DNA from: Blastococcus sp.
GTDB lineage: Bacteria; Actinomycetota; Actinomycetes; Mycobacteriales; Geodermatophilaceae
DNA length: 64,000 bases
Assembly: GCA_025965695.1 (NCBI GenBank)
Contig: JAOPWM010000080.1
Span: forward strand, 1 to 64,000
Direction of reading: 5' to 3'
Made by a program: the position numbers and the translations under genes. Positions 31,998 through 47,495 of this stretch are shown here, one piece after another (positions within the stretch are counted from its first letter, which is position 1; each line of letters begins with the position of its first letter). A model generated the notes under the pieces. It was given only the letters and a program-made list of their open reading frames with translations. It did not search any database and was not told where the DNA came from.

Positions 31998-32040
31998 CAC
32001 CGCGGTCCTCGACACCGCGGTCCTCCGGACCGCACCGCGG
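31996..32040. repeat. REP-like element copy A: GACACCGCGGTCCTC tandem pair then GCGGTCC-TCC-GGACCGC hairpin
   Basis: Perfect 7-bp stem at 32017..32033 preceded by a 15-bp direct duplication. Confidence 0.7.
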
Positions 32041-32129
32041 CGAGGTGCAGTACCCCAGGTGAGCTGAGTGAGCTGAGCTGTTCTGCCGTCCCCGGCGGGA
32101 GCCCTCCGGGCCCAGTCCGGGTACGACCG

Positions 32130-33632
32130 TCAGCCTGCCGTCAGCCGCTCCTCGAGCATCCGCTTGACGGTGGCTGCGTCGGCCTTGCCGCGGGTGGCCT
32201 TCATGACCGCGCCGACCAGGGCGCCGATCGCCGCCACCTTGCCGCCGCGGACCTTGTCTGCGACGTCGGGGTTGCCCTCGATCGCGGCGTCCACGGCGGC
32301 GACCAGCTCGTCGGACTCACCCATGACGGCGAGGCCGCGGCTCTGGACGACCGCGGCCGGGTCGCCCTCACCGGCCAGCACACCGTCGAGGGCCTGCCGG
32401 GCCAGCTGGTCGTTGATCGTGCCGGCGCCCACCAGGGCCACCAGCTCGGCCACCTGGGCCGGCGTCACCGCCAGTTCGGCCAGCTCCACCCCGGCGTCGT
32501 TCGCGCGGCGGGCGAGCTCACCCAGCCACCACTTCCGGGCGTCCGTCGGCGTGGCGCCGGCCGCGACGGTGTCGGAGACGAGCTCGACCGCGCCGGCGTT
32601 GACCAGCCAGGCCATCTCGGTCGGGGCGATGCCCCACTCCTCCGACAGCCGCGTCCGGCGCGCGGCGGGCAGCTCGGGCAGCGCCGCGGCAAGCTTCTCG
32701 ACCCACTCCTCGTCGGGGGCGACCGGCACGAGGTCGGGCTCGGGGAAGTACCGGTAGTCGGTCGCCTCCTCCTTGCTCCGCCCGGGCGAGGTGCTGCCGG
32801 TGTCCTCGTGGAAGTGCCGGGTCTCCTGCACGACCCGGCCGTCCTCGTCGAGGACGGCGGCCTGGCGACGCATCTCGTAACGCACGGCCCGCTCGACCGA
32901 GCGCAGCGAGTTGACGTTCTTGGTCTCGCTGCGGGTGCCCCATTCGAGGCTGCCGATCGGGGCGAGCGAGACGTTGACGTCGCAGCGCAGGCTGCCCTGC
33001 TCCATCTTCACGTCGGAGACACCGAGCGCCCGCACGATCTCGCGCAGTTCGTTGACGTAGGCCCGGGCCACCTCTGGCGCCTTCGCGCCGGCTCCGGGGA
33101 TCGGCCGCGTGACGATCTCGACGAGCGGGATGCCGGCCCGGTTGTAGTCGATCAGCGAGTGGTCGGCGCCGTGGATGCGCCCGGTGGCGCCTCCGACGTG
33201 CAGGTTCTTGCCGGTGTCCTCCTCGAGGTGCACTCGCTCGATCTCCACGCGGTAGATCTCGCCGTCGACCTCGACGTCGAGGTGCCCGGCCGTGCACAGC
33301 GGCTCGTCGTACTGCGTGGTCTGGAAGCCCTTGGGGATGTCCGGGTAGAAGTAGTTCTTGCGGGCGAACCGGCTCCAGGTGGCGATCCGGCAGCCCAGCG
33401 CCAGGCCGATGCGGATCGTCGACTCGATCCCCACCTCGTTGGCCACCGGCAGCGAGCCGGGCAGGCCGAGGCAGACCGGGCAGGTCTGGGTGTTGGGCTC
33501 GGCGCCGAACGTGGTCGAGCAGCCGCAGAACATCTTGGAGGCCGTGCCCAGCTCGACGTGGGTCTCCAGGCCGATGACCGGCTCGTAACGAGTGAGGACC
33601 TCGTCGAAGTCGACAAGCCTGTCGCTGCTCAC
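32130..33632 (-). CDS. gatB: Asp-tRNA(Asn)/Glu-tRNA(Gln) amidotransferase subunit B
   Basis: [48 protein letters not shown]...; C-terminal YqeY-like domain; GTG 33632. Confidence 0.97.
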   Translation of the reverse strand: MSSDRLVDFDEVLTRYEPVIGLETHVELGTASKMFCGCSTTFGAEPNTQTCPVCLGLPGSLPVANEVGIESTIRIGLALGCRIATWSRFARKNYFYPDIPKGFQTTQYDEPLCTAGHLDVEVDGEIYRVEIERVHLEEDTGKNLHVGGATGRIHGADHSLIDYNRAGIPLVEIVTRPIPGAGAKAPEVARAYVNELREIVRALGVSDVKMEQGSLRCDVNVSLAPIGSLEWGTRSETKNVNSLRSVERAVRYEMRRQAAVLDEDGRVVQETRHFHEDTGSTSPGRSKEEATDYRYFPEPDLVPVAPDEEWVEKLAAALPELPAARRTRLSEEWGIAPTEMAWLVNAGAVELVSDTVAAGATPTDARKWWLGELARRANDAGVELAELAVTPAQVAELVALVGAGTINDQLARQALDGVLAGEGDPAAVVQSRGLAVMGESDELVAAVDAAIEGNPDVADKVRGGKVAAIGALVGAVMKATRGKADAATVKRMLEERLTAG

Positions 33633-33808
33633 GGGGTGGGGCCTTCCTTCGGGACGGTGCGGCCGGTCACCAGGGCACCGATGCCGGTCAGCACTCCGAG
33701 AACGATGAAGACGGCGAAGAGCGGGCGGCCGGTGACGATCCAGAGGACGACACCCGCCAGGACGACGAACGCGGTGAGCACCCAGGCGGCCTTGAGGGCA
33801 CCGTTCAT
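33629..33808 (-). CDS. 59-aa two-TM membrane protein between gatA and gatB
   Basis: [59 protein letters not shown]; 4-nt overlaps with both neighbours. Confidence 0.85.
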   Translation of the reverse strand: MNGALKAAWVLTAFVVLAGVVLWIVTGRPLFAVFIVLGVLTGIGALVTGRTVPKEGPTP

Positions 33809-35343
33809 GCGGCACCCTCCGTCGTCGCGGCCCGGGCGGCGAGCTGGTCGAGGAACCCGCGGTCGCCGCGCTCGTCGGTCAGCGCGGCCTCCAGCGCGGC
33901 GGCCACCCGGTAGCAGCGGTCGTCGGCGAGGGCCGGGGCCATGATCTGGAACCCGACCGGCAGACCCTCGGACAGACCGCACGGCACCGAGATGGCCGGC
34001 ACCCCGGCCAGGCTCGCCGGCAGCGTGCACAGGTCCGCGGCGTACATGGCGATCGGGTCGTCGACCCGGGCGCCGAGCGGGAAGGCGACGGTCGGCGTCG
34101 TGGGGCTGACCAGTACGTCGACGCCGGCGCCGTTCCCCCCGTCCCACGCGGCCGAGAAGTCGCGGCTGATCAGCGTGCGCACCTTCTGCGCCTGGCCGTA
34201 GTAGGCCTCGTAGTAGCCGCTGGAGAGCGCGTAGGTGCCGAGGATGATCCGGCGCTTGACCTCGGGACCGAAGCCTTGCTCGCGGGTGAGCGCCATGACC
34301 TCGTCGAGGTCCCGGGCGCCGTCGTCCCCCACTCGCAGTCCGTACCGGACGCCGTCGAAGCGGGCCAGGTTGGACGACGCCTCGCTGGGGGCGATCAGGT
34401 AGTACGCGGCCAGCGCCAGGTCGAACGCCGGGCAGGAGATCTCACGGACCTCGGCACCCATGGCCTCCAGCCGGGCGACAGCGGCGGCGAAGCTGGTGAG
34501 GACGCCGTCCTCGTACCCGTCGGCGTGCCCCTCGCCGCCGAGCTCGCGGACGACGCCGACCCGGAGGCCGGCCAGGCTCCCCTCCGCGCCGCGGCGGGCC
34601 GCTTCGGCGAGGACCGGCAGGGGCGCGTCGATGCTGGTGGAGTCCAGCGGGTCGTACCCGCCGATCGCCTCGTGCAGCAGCGCTGCGTCGAGCACGGTGC
34701 GGGCCATCGGGCCGGCCTGGTCCAGGCTCGAGGAGAAGGCGATGAGGCCGTACCGGGAGACTGAGCCGTAGGTCGGCTTGTGCCCGACCAGCCCGGTGAG
34801 CGCCGCGGGCTGGCGGATCGAGCCGCCGGTGTCGGTGCCGATGGCCCACGGCGCGAGGCCGCCGGCGACCGCTGCCGACGAGCCGCCGGAGGAACCGCCC
34901 GGGATCCGCTGCGGGTCCCAGGGGTTGCGGGTGACGCCGTAGGCGGAGTTCTCGGTGGAGGAGCCCATCGCGAACTCGTCCATGTTCGTCTTGCCCAGCA
35001 GGACCGTGCCCGCCGCCTTGAGCCGGGCGGCCACCGTCGCGTCGTACGGCGGCTTCCAGCCCTCGAGGATCTTCGAGCCGCTGGTGGTGGGGACGCCCTT
35101 GGTGACGACGACGTCCTTGAGCGCGACCGGGATGCCGGTGAGGCCTGTGCCCCGGGTGCCGGCGGAGTCCATCTCGGCTGCCCGCGCGAGTGCGGCCTCG
35201 GGGTCGACGTGCAGATAGGCGCCCAACTCGCCGTCGGCCGCAGCGATGCGGTCGAGGTAGGCCCGGGTGACGTCGACCGACGTCGCCCCGTCGGCCAGTG
35301 CGGCCTGCAGTTCGTCGACGTTCATCGACGGAAGGTCACTCAC
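33805..35343 (-). CDS. gatA: Asp-tRNA(Asn)/Glu-tRNA(Gln) amidotransferase subunit A
   Basis: [26 protein letters not shown]..., [34 protein letters not shown]. Confidence 0.97.
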   Translation of the reverse strand: MSDLPSMNVDELQAALADGATSVDVTRAYLDRIAAADGELGAYLHVDPEAALARAAEMDSAGTRGTGLTGIPVALKDVVVTKGVPTTSGSKILEGWKPPYDATVAARLKAAGTVLLGKTNMDEFAMGSSTENSAYGVTRNPWDPQRIPGGSSGGSSAAVAGGLAPWAIGTDTGGSIRQPAALTGLVGHKPTYGSVSRYGLIAFSSSLDQAGPMARTVLDAALLHEAIGGYDPLDSTSIDAPLPVLAEAARRGAEGSLAGLRVGVVRELGGEGHADGYEDGVLTSFAAAVARLEAMGAEVREISCPAFDLALAAYYLIAPSEASSNLARFDGVRYGLRVGDDGARDLDEVMALTREQGFGPEVKRRIILGTYALSSGYYEAYYGQAQKVRTLISRDFSAAWDGGNGAGVDVLVSPTTPTVAFPLGARVDDPIAMYAADLCTLPASLAGVPAISVPCGLSEGLPVGFQIMAPALADDRCYRVAAALEAALTDERGDRGFLDQLAARAATTEGAA

Positions 35344-35657
35344 GCCTCCTCCTGCAGGATCCGCGGCACCCGGAACCGACCGTCCTCGGCTGCCGGGGCA
35401 CCGGCGAGCACTACGTCGCGGGGCAGGCTCGGGCGGGCGACGTCCGGACGGACGACGTTGGTCATCGGCACCGCGTGAGTGGTCGGCGGAACGTCCTCGA
35501 CCGCGGCCTTCCCCACCTGCGCAACGGCGTCGAGCACGGCGGCCAACTGATCGGCAAAGAGGTCGAGCTCCTCGTCGGTCACCGCCAGCCGGGCGAGGTG
35601 CGCCAGGTGCGCCACCTCGTCACGGGAGAGTTGACCCTTCCGGGAGAGCGTGCTCAT
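35340..35657 (-). CDS. gatC: Asp-tRNA(Asn)/Glu-tRNA(Gln) amidotransferase subunit C
   Basis: [39 protein letters not shown]; overlaps gatA by 4 nt. Confidence 0.96.
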   Translation of the reverse strand: MSTLSRKGQLSRDEVAHLAHLARLAVTDEELDLFADQLAAVLDAVAQVGKAAVEDVPPTTHAVPMTNVVRPDVARPSLPRDVVLAGAPAAEDGRFRVPRILQEEA

Positions 35658-35833
35658 GCTGGGGCGGGACTCCACTTCGGCGGTGCGCGACGGCTCGGTT
35701 CTCGGCCGGTGACGTGACCAGGCCACTCTACGTGGCACCGTTCGGGGTCCTCCCCGCCGAACCGGCGTGAGAGGCTGCACCCATCGCGATCGACGGAGAT
35801 CGGCCCGCACTTCGAGGACGACCCGGAGGAACC

Positions 35834-36499
35834 GTGTCCTATCTCCTGCGCCTGGTGGTGCCCGACCGGCCCGGCATCCTGGGCGCGGTGGCCACCGCGC
35901 TCGGCGACGCCGGCGTCGACATCGTTTCCCTGGACGTGCTGGAGCGCGGGCACGGCGTGGCCGTGGACGACGTGGTGGTCGAGCTCCCCCGCGACCGGCT
36001 GCCCGACAGCCTCATCACCGCCGCCCAGGCCGTGCCCGGCGTGACGGTGGAGTCCCTGCGGCCGTTCGCCGGGCCGCTCGACACCCACCGCGAGCTGGAG
36101 CTGCTCGAGGGGCTGGCCCGTGCCGCAGAGGGCACGTCGGCCAAGCTGCTCGCCGCCGAGCTGCCCCGGGTCTTCCACAGCGGCTGGGCGGTCGTCCTGG
36201 AGGCGGCGGGCGACGGCTGGGAGGTGGCCGCAGCCTCCGACGCGGCACCGACGTTCGACGGCGTGACGCTGCCCTGGATGCCGCTGCACGCACCGGCGCT
36301 GCTGCCCAGCGAGGCCGACTGGCTACCGGAGCGCTGGCGAGAGATGGCGCTGGAGATGATGGCGTCGCCCTACGGCGGCCCCGGCTGCGCGGTCGTGCTG
36401 GGCCGCTCCGGCGGTCCGGCGTTCCGCCGCTCGGAGCTGCTGCGGCTGGTGCACCTCACCGGCATCGCCACGACGGTCGCCTCGCTGCCCCCCGACTGA
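35834..36499 (+). CDS. ACT-domain protein
   Basis: MSYLLRLVVPDRPGILGAVATALGDAGVDIVSLDVLERGHGVAVDDVVVELP. Confidence 0.88.
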   Translation: MSYLLRLVVPDRPGILGAVATALGDAGVDIVSLDVLERGHGVAVDDVVVELPRDRLPDSLITAAQAVPGVTVESLRPFAGPLDTHRELELLEGLARAAEGTSAKLLAAELPRVFHSGWAVVLEAAGDGWEVAAASDAAPTFDGVTLPWMPLHAPALLPSEADWLPERWREMALEMMASPYGGPGCAVVLGRSGGPAFRRSELLRLVHLTGIATTVASLPPD

Positions 36500-36501
36500 C
36501 C

Positions 36502-40516
<4,015 letters not shown>

Positions 40517-40564
40517 GACGGCGACGGTAGACCGCCTCCGCCGCCCCGACGGGGGTGCGGGGTG

Positions 40565-42505
40565 TCAGCAGGCGCCCCGGCCGCTCCCGTCGTCGTTGAA
40601 CTGCTTCGCCGGGTCAGTGGACATCGCGCGGTCGAGCGCCGGTGGGGCGACCGGGCCCGGCTGCACCGCCAGGTAGGCATTGAACGCGTCCACGTCGTTG
40701 GGACCCGTGACCGGCGTGGAGCCACCGGTCCGGCCGGTGACGAAGGACGTGAAGTTGTCCCCGCCGCCGAGGAGGAACGAGTTGGCCGCCACCCGGTAGG
40801 TGCCCGCGAGGTTCAGCGGCACGTTGTCGATGGTGATGGAGACCGGGTCGACCCGGTTGCCGGCCGCCGCGTTCGGGTTGAACGCGTACCGGACGTTCGA
40901 CGAGACCGACAGCTGCAGGAAGCTGTCCACGCCGCCCCGCACCGCCCACTGCTGCTCGAGGATCTGCTCGATCGCCGCGCCCGTGAGGTTCACCGCGTTG
41001 ACGGTGTTGCTGAAGGGCTGGACCTCGAAGGTCTCGGCGTAGGTGATGTCACCGTTGGTCTGGCCCGAGCCGGCGGGCGCGAGGCAGTTCAGGTCCGCGC
41101 GGATGCCACCGGGGTTCGTGATCGCCAGGTCTGCCCCGCCCAGGGAGCTTCCGGGTGAATCTGCCGAAGCCAGCTGAGCGTCGGCGATCAGGTTCCCGAG
41201 TGAGGACTCGGAGTCGCGGACCGGCTTGGAGGCCAGGTAGGCGCGGTCGAGGTCGGCGGTCTGATGACCCACGACGACGCTGCCGGCGACTGCGGCGCGG
41301 TCCTTCCAGTACGAGACGATCGAGGCGACCTCGGCGTCTCCTGCTCCCTGCCGCTGGACCGGGACGTTCGTGGCGCCGTAGGACGCTGCGTGCCGGTCGA
41401 CGTCCCCGGTCCTCGGGTCCACGGTCAGCCGGATGTCGCTTACCAGTCGGCCGTAGAACCCGGCTTGCGTGACCAGCCGCGGCTCACCGGCGGGGTCCTG
41501 GAGGCTGCAGTTGTAGGCCTGGTGGCTGTGCGCGCTGATGATCAGATCGACCTGCGAGTCCATGCGGTTGTTCAGATCGAGGATCGGCCCGGTGAGGTTC
41601 TGGCAGGCGTTGATGTAGTCGGCCGCGGGGTTGGGCGTGTCGACCTGCCCACCCTCGTGCACGAGGACGGCGATGGCGTTGACGCCGCGGCGCTCGAGCT
41701 CGGGGACGACCCGGTTGACCGCATCGGCCTCGTCGATGAACCGCACGTCGGCGATGCCGTCGGGCGAGACGATCGTCGGGGTGGTCTCGGTGACCACACC
41801 GATCACTGCCAGCTTCTTGCCGCGGGGCAGGTTGAGGACCTGGTAAGGCGGGAGCATCGGCTTGCCGGTGCGGCCGGAGAGCACGTTGGCAGCGAGGTAC
41901 GGGAAATCGGTGCCGTGGAACTCGTGACCGGGGCCGCCGAAGCATCCGGTCTCACCGACCACGACTCCCTCACAGGCCGAGACGTCGTCGGTGAAGGTGC
42001 CGTCGGTCGCGCCGGAGATACGGCGCAGCTCCTCGGTGCCACGGTCGAACTCGTGGTTGCCGACGGCCGATACGTCCAGGCCCATGGCGTTGAGCGCCTC
42101 GATCGTCGGCTCGTCCTTGAAGAAGCTTGATTCGAACGTGGAAGCGCTGATCAGGTCTCCGGCGCCGACGAAGAACGAGGAGCCGGCGTTGCCGGTCTCC
42201 GCTGCGAAGGCGGACCGGACCCGGTCCACGGTCGCGGCGACGTGGGCGGAGCCGCCCACGACCAGGGACGTGTCGTCGTTGGCGTTCTTGAGGGCGGGGT
42301 TGGGGCCGAAGATGTTGTCGTCCCCCGGGCCGGTGATGATCTGACTGTCACCGCCGCTGGTCTCGGAGATCCGGCCGTGGAAGTCATTCATCGCGACGAG
42401 CTGCACGGGAATGGGCTTCTTCGGGGCGGCATGGGCCACGGCGGGCGCGCCGACGACCGCGGCGGTGACCACGGCAAGGGAGATGGCAAGGCTCAATCTG
42501 CGCAC
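40565..42505 (-). CDS. Bifunctional metallophosphatase/5'-nucleotidase, secreted
   Basis: Signal peptide; VQLVAMNDFHGRI, VGNHEFDRG, NPGGIRADL; GTG start 42505. Confidence 0.93.
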   Translation of the reverse strand: MRRLSLAISLAVVTAAVVGAPAVAHAAPKKPIPVQLVAMNDFHGRISETSGGDSQIITGPGDDNIFGPNPALKNANDDTSLVVGGSAHVAATVDRVRSAFAAETGNAGSSFFVGAGDLISASTFESSFFKDEPTIEALNAMGLDVSAVGNHEFDRGTEELRRISGATDGTFTDDVSACEGVVVGETGCFGGPGHEFHGTDFPYLAANVLSGRTGKPMLPPYQVLNLPRGKKLAVIGVVTETTPTIVSPDGIADVRFIDEADAVNRVVPELERRGVNAIAVLVHEGGQVDTPNPAADYINACQNLTGPILDLNNRMDSQVDLIISAHSHQAYNCSLQDPAGEPRLVTQAGFYGRLVSDIRLTVDPRTGDVDRHAASYGATNVPVQRQGAGDAEVASIVSYWKDRAAVAGSVVVGHQTADLDRAYLASKPVRDSESSLGNLIADAQLASADSPGSSLGGADLAITNPGGIRADLNCLAPAGSGQTNGDITYAETFEVQPFSNTVNAVNLTGAAIEQILEQQWAVRGGVDSFLQLSVSSNVRYAFNPNAAAGNRVDPVSITIDNVPLNLAGTYRVAANSFLLGGGDNFTSFVTGRTGGSTPVTGPNDVDAFNAYLAVQPGPVAPPALDRAMSTDPAKQFNDDGSGRGAC

Positions 42506-42644
42506 GGGGTCCTCCAGAGGACATGCGGAAACAGGCCACCCCGGGGGGCCTTTCAGGCGGCGTCTTCGTGGACCGAGCTCGTAGATAACGCTCCGGAAGC
42601 AGCTTGTGACAAAAACTAGCCGCTCGTAGTTCCGAAACCAAGGT

Positions 42645-43742
42645 CTAGTGACGAACCGTTTCTTCCCGTTCACATGGCGTCTCCACGGTGGCCTGCCCCA
42701 GCACCCGGTCGCCCCGCTGCGCATCCGGCTCGTAGAGCACTGCGGACTGCCCTGGAGCCACCCCGCGCTGCTCCTCGGCGAGCGTGATCCGCAGCCCGCC
42801 GTTCGCACCGGGGGCCACCTCGCACGCGACCGGAACGGCGTGCGCGCGCAACTGCACCTGCGCCGCGAACGGCATCGCGGGCGCCGGTCCGGTCCACGTC
42901 GGGACACCCGTGCGCACCTCGCCGATGCCGGCCAGGTCCTGCGTGCCGATCGTGACCGTGCGGCTCACCGGCTCGATGCCCAGGACATAGCGCGGCCGCT
43001 GGTCCCCGACCGTGATCCCGAGCCCCTTGCGCTGCCCGACGGTGAACCCGTAGGTCCCGTCGTGCTCCCCTACGGTCGCCCCCGTGGCCGCGTCGACCAC
43101 CGGACCCGGCCGGCTGCCGAGCGTGCGGGCCAGGAAGCCCCGGGTGTCGCCGTCGGGGATGAAGCAGATGTCGTGCGAGTCCGGCTTCGAGGCCACCGCG
43201 AAGCCCCGCTCGGCGGCTATCTCCCGGACCCGGTCCTTGGTCATCGATCCCAGGGGGAACATCGCCGACGCAAGCTGGTCGGGCCGCAGGACCCCGAGGA
43301 CGTAGGACTGGTCCTTGGCCGCGTCGACCGAGCGGCGCAGCTGCCCGTCGGACAGCCGGGCGTGGTGCCCGGTGACGACCGCATCGAAGCCCAGCGCCTG
43401 CGCCCGGCCGAGCACGGCGGAGAACTTGATCTTCTCGTTGCAGCGCAGGCAGGGGTTCGGCGTCCGGCCGGCCGCGTACTCCGCGACGAAGTCGTCGACG
43501 ACGTCCTCCCTGAACCGGTCAGCGAGGTCCCAGACGTAGAAGGGGATGCCGAGCTCGTCGGCGACCCGACGGGCGTCGTGCGCGTCCTCGACGCTGCAGC
43601 ACCCCCGGGCACCGCTGCGCAGGGTCTGCCGGTCCGGCGACAGCGCCAGGTGGACCCCGGTCACTTCGTGACCGGCATCGACCGCAAGGGCAGCGGCGAC
43701 GGCGGAGTCCACTCCCCCGCTCATCGCGGCGAGCACCCTCAT
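42645..43742 (-). CDS. mnmA: tRNA-specific 2-thiouridylase
   Basis: [59 protein letters not shown]. Confidence 0.96.
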   Translation of the reverse strand: MRVLAAMSGGVDSAVAAALAVDAGHEVTGVHLALSPDRQTLRSGARGCCSVEDAHDARRVADELGIPFYVWDLADRFREDVVDDFVAEYAAGRTPNPCLRCNEKIKFSAVLGRAQALGFDAVVTGHHARLSDGQLRRSVDAAKDQSYVLGVLRPDQLASAMFPLGSMTKDRVREIAAERGFAVASKPDSHDICFIPDGDTRGFLARTLGSRPGPVVDAATGATVGEHDGTYGFTVGQRKGLGITVGDQRPRYVLGIEPVSRTVTIGTQDLAGIGEVRTGVPTWTGPAPAMPFAAQVQLRAHAVPVACEVAPGANGGLRITLAEEQRGVAPGQSAVLYEPDAQRGDRVLGQATVETPCEREETVRH

Positions 43743-44929
43743 CGGCGGTTCATCCCGGCCCGCCGGGCGCGCTCGACCACCGGGCCGATCACCTCGAGCA
43801 GCGCCTCGACGTCGTCGTCGGTCGAGGTGTGGCCGAGGCTGAAACGCAGGGAACTGCGGGCGCGGTCGGTGTCGGCGCCGGTCGCCAGCAGGACGTGGCT
43901 GGGCCGGGCCACCCCGGCGCTGCACGCCGAACCGGTCGAGCACTCGATGCCGCGCGCGTCGAGGAGCATGAGCAGCGCGTCGCCCTCGGCTCCGGGGAAG
44001 GACAGGTGCGCGTTGCCGGGCAGCCGACCCGGGCCCGACGCGATCCGGTCGTCCAGGGGCGCGCCGTTGAGCTGGACGTCGGGCACCTGGTCGACCACGC
44101 CGTCCACGAGCCGTCCGCGCAGGTCCGCGACGCGGGCGGCGCGCTCCTCGCGGGAGCCGACCGCGGCCACGGTCGCCACCGCCAGCCCGACGATCGCCGC
44201 GACGTCGAGGGTGCCGGAGCGGACGTCGCGTTCCTGACCGCCGCCGTGGAGCAGGGGCGTGCACTCGGCCTCGCGGCGCAGCAGCAGTGCACCGGCGCCC
44301 ATCGGGCCGCCGAGCTTGTGTCCGGTCATGGTGAGCGCGTCGGCGCCGCTGGCGGCGAAGTCGACCGGCACCTGGCCGACGGCCTGGACGGCGTCGGTGT
44401 GCAGCGGGACGCCCACCTCGCGGGCGACCTCGGCCAGCGCCGCGATGTCGCTGACGGTGCCGATCTCGTTGTTGGCCCACATCACACTGGCGACCGCGAC
44501 GTCCCTGCCGTCCCCGAGCGCCTCCGCGAGCGCGACGGGGGTGACCCGGCCGGTCGGCTCGACCGGAAGCCAGGTGACGTCCGCGCCGTCGTGCTTGGCC
44601 AGCCACTCGACGCTGTCGAGGACGGCGTGGTGCTCGGCGGGGCTCACCACGATCCGGCGGCGTCGCGAGTCGGCCTGCCGCCGGGCCCAGAACAGCCCCT
44701 TGACCGCAAGGTTGTCACTCTCGGTGCCACCACCGGTGAACAGCACCTCCGACGGGCGCGCACCCAGCGCCTCGGCCAGCCGCTCGCGGGACTGCTCGGC
44801 GGAGCGACGGGCGGCGCGGCCGCTGGCGTGCAGCGACGAGGCGTTGCCCACCCGGCCCAGCTGCTCGGCCATGGCAGCCAGCACCTCGGGGAGCACCGGC
44901 GTGGTCGCCGCATGGTCCAGATAGGTCAT
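43739..44929 (-). CDS. Cysteine desulfurase
   Basis: [20 protein letters not shown]...[22 protein letters not shown]...[13 protein letters not shown]. Confidence 0.95.
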   Translation of the reverse strand: MTYLDHAATTPVLPEVLAAMAEQLGRVGNASSLHASGRAARRSAEQSRERLAEALGARPSEVLFTGGGTESDNLAVKGLFWARRQADSRRRRIVVSPAEHHAVLDSVEWLAKHDGADVTWLPVEPTGRVTPVALAEALGDGRDVAVASVMWANNEIGTVSDIAALAEVAREVGVPLHTDAVQAVGQVPVDFAASGADALTMTGHKLGGPMGAGALLLRREAECTPLLHGGGQERDVRSGTLDVAAIVGLAVATVAAVGSREERAARVADLRGRLVDGVVDQVPDVQLNGAPLDDRIASGPGRLPGNAHLSFPGAEGDALLMLLDARGIECSTGSACSAGVARPSHVLLATGADTDRARSSLRFSLGHTSTDDDVEALLEVIGPVVERARRAGMNRR

Positions 44930-46353
44930 GACGCAGCCAGCGTAGCCGCGGGATCGGACGCGACCGGCGCCACCGCCGCGGACCTGCGACCGGCGGCACC
45001 GGCCCGCGGGGCCACAACGGCCCCGAGCACTGCCAGCGCGGTGAGGACGGCGACGGCGACCAGCACCGCGGCCGACAGGGAGAGCAGCCCGGCCGTGGCC
45101 GCGGCGACCAGTACGCCGACGACGCCGACGCACAAGGCCGATCCGGTGACGTCGGCGATCTGGAAGGCGGCAGAGTCCGCGCCCCGGCGGTGCTCGGGTG
45201 ACTGGTCGAGCAGCAGCACGCCCACGCTGGGCATCCCCAGGCCCATGCCGAGCCCGGCGACGGCCCAGCTCAGGTAGGCCGGCCAGCCGCCCACGGCCGG
45301 GACCGTGACGGCCGCCGTCCCGGCCAGACCGACCGCGAGCAGCACGAAACCGGCCCGCAGCAGTACGACCCGCGGCAGGGCCGGCAGCCGGCTCTGCACC
45401 TGGGAGGCGACCGCCCAGCCGAGTGCACCGGCGGTGAGCGGGACGCCGGCCGCGGCCGGGCTGTACCCGTGCAACTGGGTCAGGGTGAGGGGCAGCAGGG
45501 TGTCCATACCGAAGAAGGCGCCGGCCAGCAGCCCGCGGGCGCCCACGACCGCCGGCAGCCCCCGGCGGGCGCGCACCGTGCCCGGCGGCAGCAGCCGGCG
45601 CAGACCGACGCCCAGCACGGCGAGCCCGAAGACGACGATGCCGACGGCGGGCAGGTCCAGGCGCTGCCCGGCGTACTGCATGGTGGCGATGCCGACGCCG
45701 GTGAGCAGCGCCCACCAGCGCCGGGCCGGCGCGCTCAGGGCAGGCGGCCCGTCGGGCACGGCGAGCGCCCGGACGGCCGGGAGCACCAGCCCGAGGCCGA
45801 GGGCGATCAGCGGGAGCAGGCCGAGGAAGACCCACCGCCAGCTCGCGTGGGTGGTGAGCAGGCCGGCGACCAGCGGGCCGACCAGGGCCGGCAGCACCCA
45901 CGCGGCGGAGATGGCACCGAACAGCTGCGGCCGCAGGGCCGCCGAGTAGGCCTGCCCCGCGACGACGTAGAGGGAGACGGCGATGATCCCGCCACCGACG
46001 CCCTGCACGGCCCGCGCCGCGACGAACAACGCCATGTCAGCGGCGACCCCGGCCGCGAGCAGGCCCGCTGCGAAGACCGCCACGCCACTCAGCAGCGCTG
46101 CGCGCGGACCGCGCCGGTCCCCGACGTCGCCCCCGAGCACCATGCCGACGACCGACGCGACCAGATAGGCGCTGAACGGCCAGCCGTACCAGGCCAGCCC
46201 GTCGAGCTCGGTGACCGCCGTCGGCATCGCCGTCGCCACCGCCATGGACTCGAAGGCCACGAACGTGACCAGCATCAGCAGTCCCGCGGTGGTGAGCCGG
46301 TGCGCCCGGTCGAGGACCGACACCCGTCCACGTTCGTCCACGTCGATGGCCAA
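44926..46353 (-). CDS. MFS transporter (drug:H+ antiporter-like; TTG start)
   Basis: [48 protein letters not shown] multi-TM. Confidence 0.9.
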   Translation of the reverse strand: MAIDVDERGRVSVLDRAHRLTTAGLLMLVTFVAFESMAVATAMPTAVTELDGLAWYGWPFSAYLVASVVGMVLGGDVGDRRGPRAALLSGVAVFAAGLLAAGVAADMALFVAARAVQGVGGGIIAVSLYVVAGQAYSAALRPQLFGAISAAWVLPALVGPLVAGLLTTHASWRWVFLGLLPLIALGLGLVLPAVRALAVPDGPPALSAPARRWWALLTGVGIATMQYAGQRLDLPAVGIVVFGLAVLGVGLRRLLPPGTVRARRGLPAVVGARGLLAGAFFGMDTLLPLTLTQLHGYSPAAAGVPLTAGALGWAVASQVQSRLPALPRVVLLRAGFVLLAVGLAGTAAVTVPAVGGWPAYLSWAVAGLGMGLGMPSVGVLLLDQSPEHRRGADSAAFQIADVTGSALCVGVVGVLVAAATAGLLSLSAAVLVAVAVLTALAVLGAVVAPRAGAAGRRSAAVAPVASDPAATLAAS

Positions 46354-46397
46354 CTCCCTGTCACTGCCGGGACTTCCCGCGATGTCTTTACCTACAT

Positions 46398-46433
46398 GCG
46401 TCGAGCGCCGCCCCCGAGGGGACGGCGCTCGAC
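46398..46433. terminator. Terminator hairpin cgtcgagcgccg...cggcgctcgacg
   Basis: Inverted repeat downstream of etfA, upstream of the MFS gene. Confidence 0.75.
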
Positions 46434-46493
46434 GTCTGCTTGCGGCCGGGCCGGGCCGGGCCCGGTGCGTCAGGCCCTTGCGGCTCTACCGAC

Positions 46494-47459
46494 TCAGCCC
46501 TTGCGGGCGGTGATCTGCTCGGTGGCCGCCGGGACGACCGTGTTCAGGTCGCCGATGACGCCGAAGTCGGCGAGCTCGAAGATCGGCGCCTCGGGGTCCT
46601 TGTTGATGGCGACGATCGTCTTCGAGGTCTGCATGCCGGCCCGGTGCTGGATGGCACCGGAGATGCCGACGGCGACGTAGAGCTGCGGGGAGACGGTCTT
46701 GCCGGTCTGCCCCACCTGGAAGCTGTGCGGGTAGAAGCCGGAGTCGACCGCGGCGCGGGAAGCGCCGACGGCCGCGCCGAGGGAGTCTGCCAGGGCCTCG
46801 ATGATGGAGAAGTTCTCGGCGCTGGCCACACCGCGACCACCGGAGACGACGATCGAGGCCTCGGTGAGCTCGGGACGGCTGCTCTTCTGCTCCACCACGC
46901 GGTCGACCACGCGCGCCTGCTTCGCCTGGTCGGACAGCGAGACCGGCACCTCCTGCTCGGTGCCCGCTGCCGGTGCCGGCTCCGGGGTCACCGAATTGCC
47001 ACGCAGCGTGTAGATCGGCGTCCCGGTGGTGACCCTCGAGTGCACGACGACCTGGCCGGCGAAGGCGGCCTGGGTCGCGGTTCCGTCGGCGGCGATCTCG
47101 GTGACGTCGGTCAGGAAGCCGCTGCCGGTCTTGATGGCCAGCCGGGCGGCGATCTCCTTGCCCTCCGGGGAGGACGGGATGACGACGGCGGCCGGCGACT
47201 TCTCGCCGACCAGCTGCGCCAGCACCTCGACCTTGGGGGCGACCAGGTACTCGTCGATGTCGGCGGACTCGGCGACGTAGACGGTTGCGGCGCCGTACTC
47301 CGCCAGGGTGTCCTTCACGCCGGCTGCGGTGCCGGGGGCGGCGATGACGACCGCCGAGGGCTCACCGAGCGCGCGCGCCGCGGTGAGTGCTTCCAGGGTG
47401 GTCTTGCGGACTCCGCCGCCGGCCGGGTTGAGCTCGACCAGAACCAGGACCTCTGCCAT
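46494..47459 (-). CDS. etfA: Electron transfer flavoprotein alpha subunit
   Basis: [75 protein letters not shown]. Confidence 0.96.
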   Translation of the reverse strand: MAEVLVLVELNPAGGGVRKTTLEALTAARALGEPSAVVIAAPGTAAGVKDTLAEYGAATVYVAESADIDEYLVAPKVEVLAQLVGEKSPAAVVIPSSPEGKEIAARLAIKTGSGFLTDVTEIAADGTATQAAFAGQVVVHSRVTTGTPIYTLRGNSVTPEPAPAAGTEQEVPVSLSDQAKQARVVDRVVEQKSSRPELTEASIVVSGGRGVASAENFSIIEALADSLGAAVGASRAAVDSGFYPHSFQVGQTGKTVSPQLYVAVGISGAIQHRAGMQTSKTIVAINKDPEAPIFELADFGVIGDLNTVVPAATEQITARKG

Positions 47460-47495
47460 GGGGATGTGTCTCCTCTTCCTGTGATCCGGGCCGGG

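Noticed and set aside
46440-46466. GGGCC tandem repeats (gccgggccgggccgggcccgg)
   Set aside because: Short GC-rich simple sequence next to a good terminator; no additional structure or copies supporting function.
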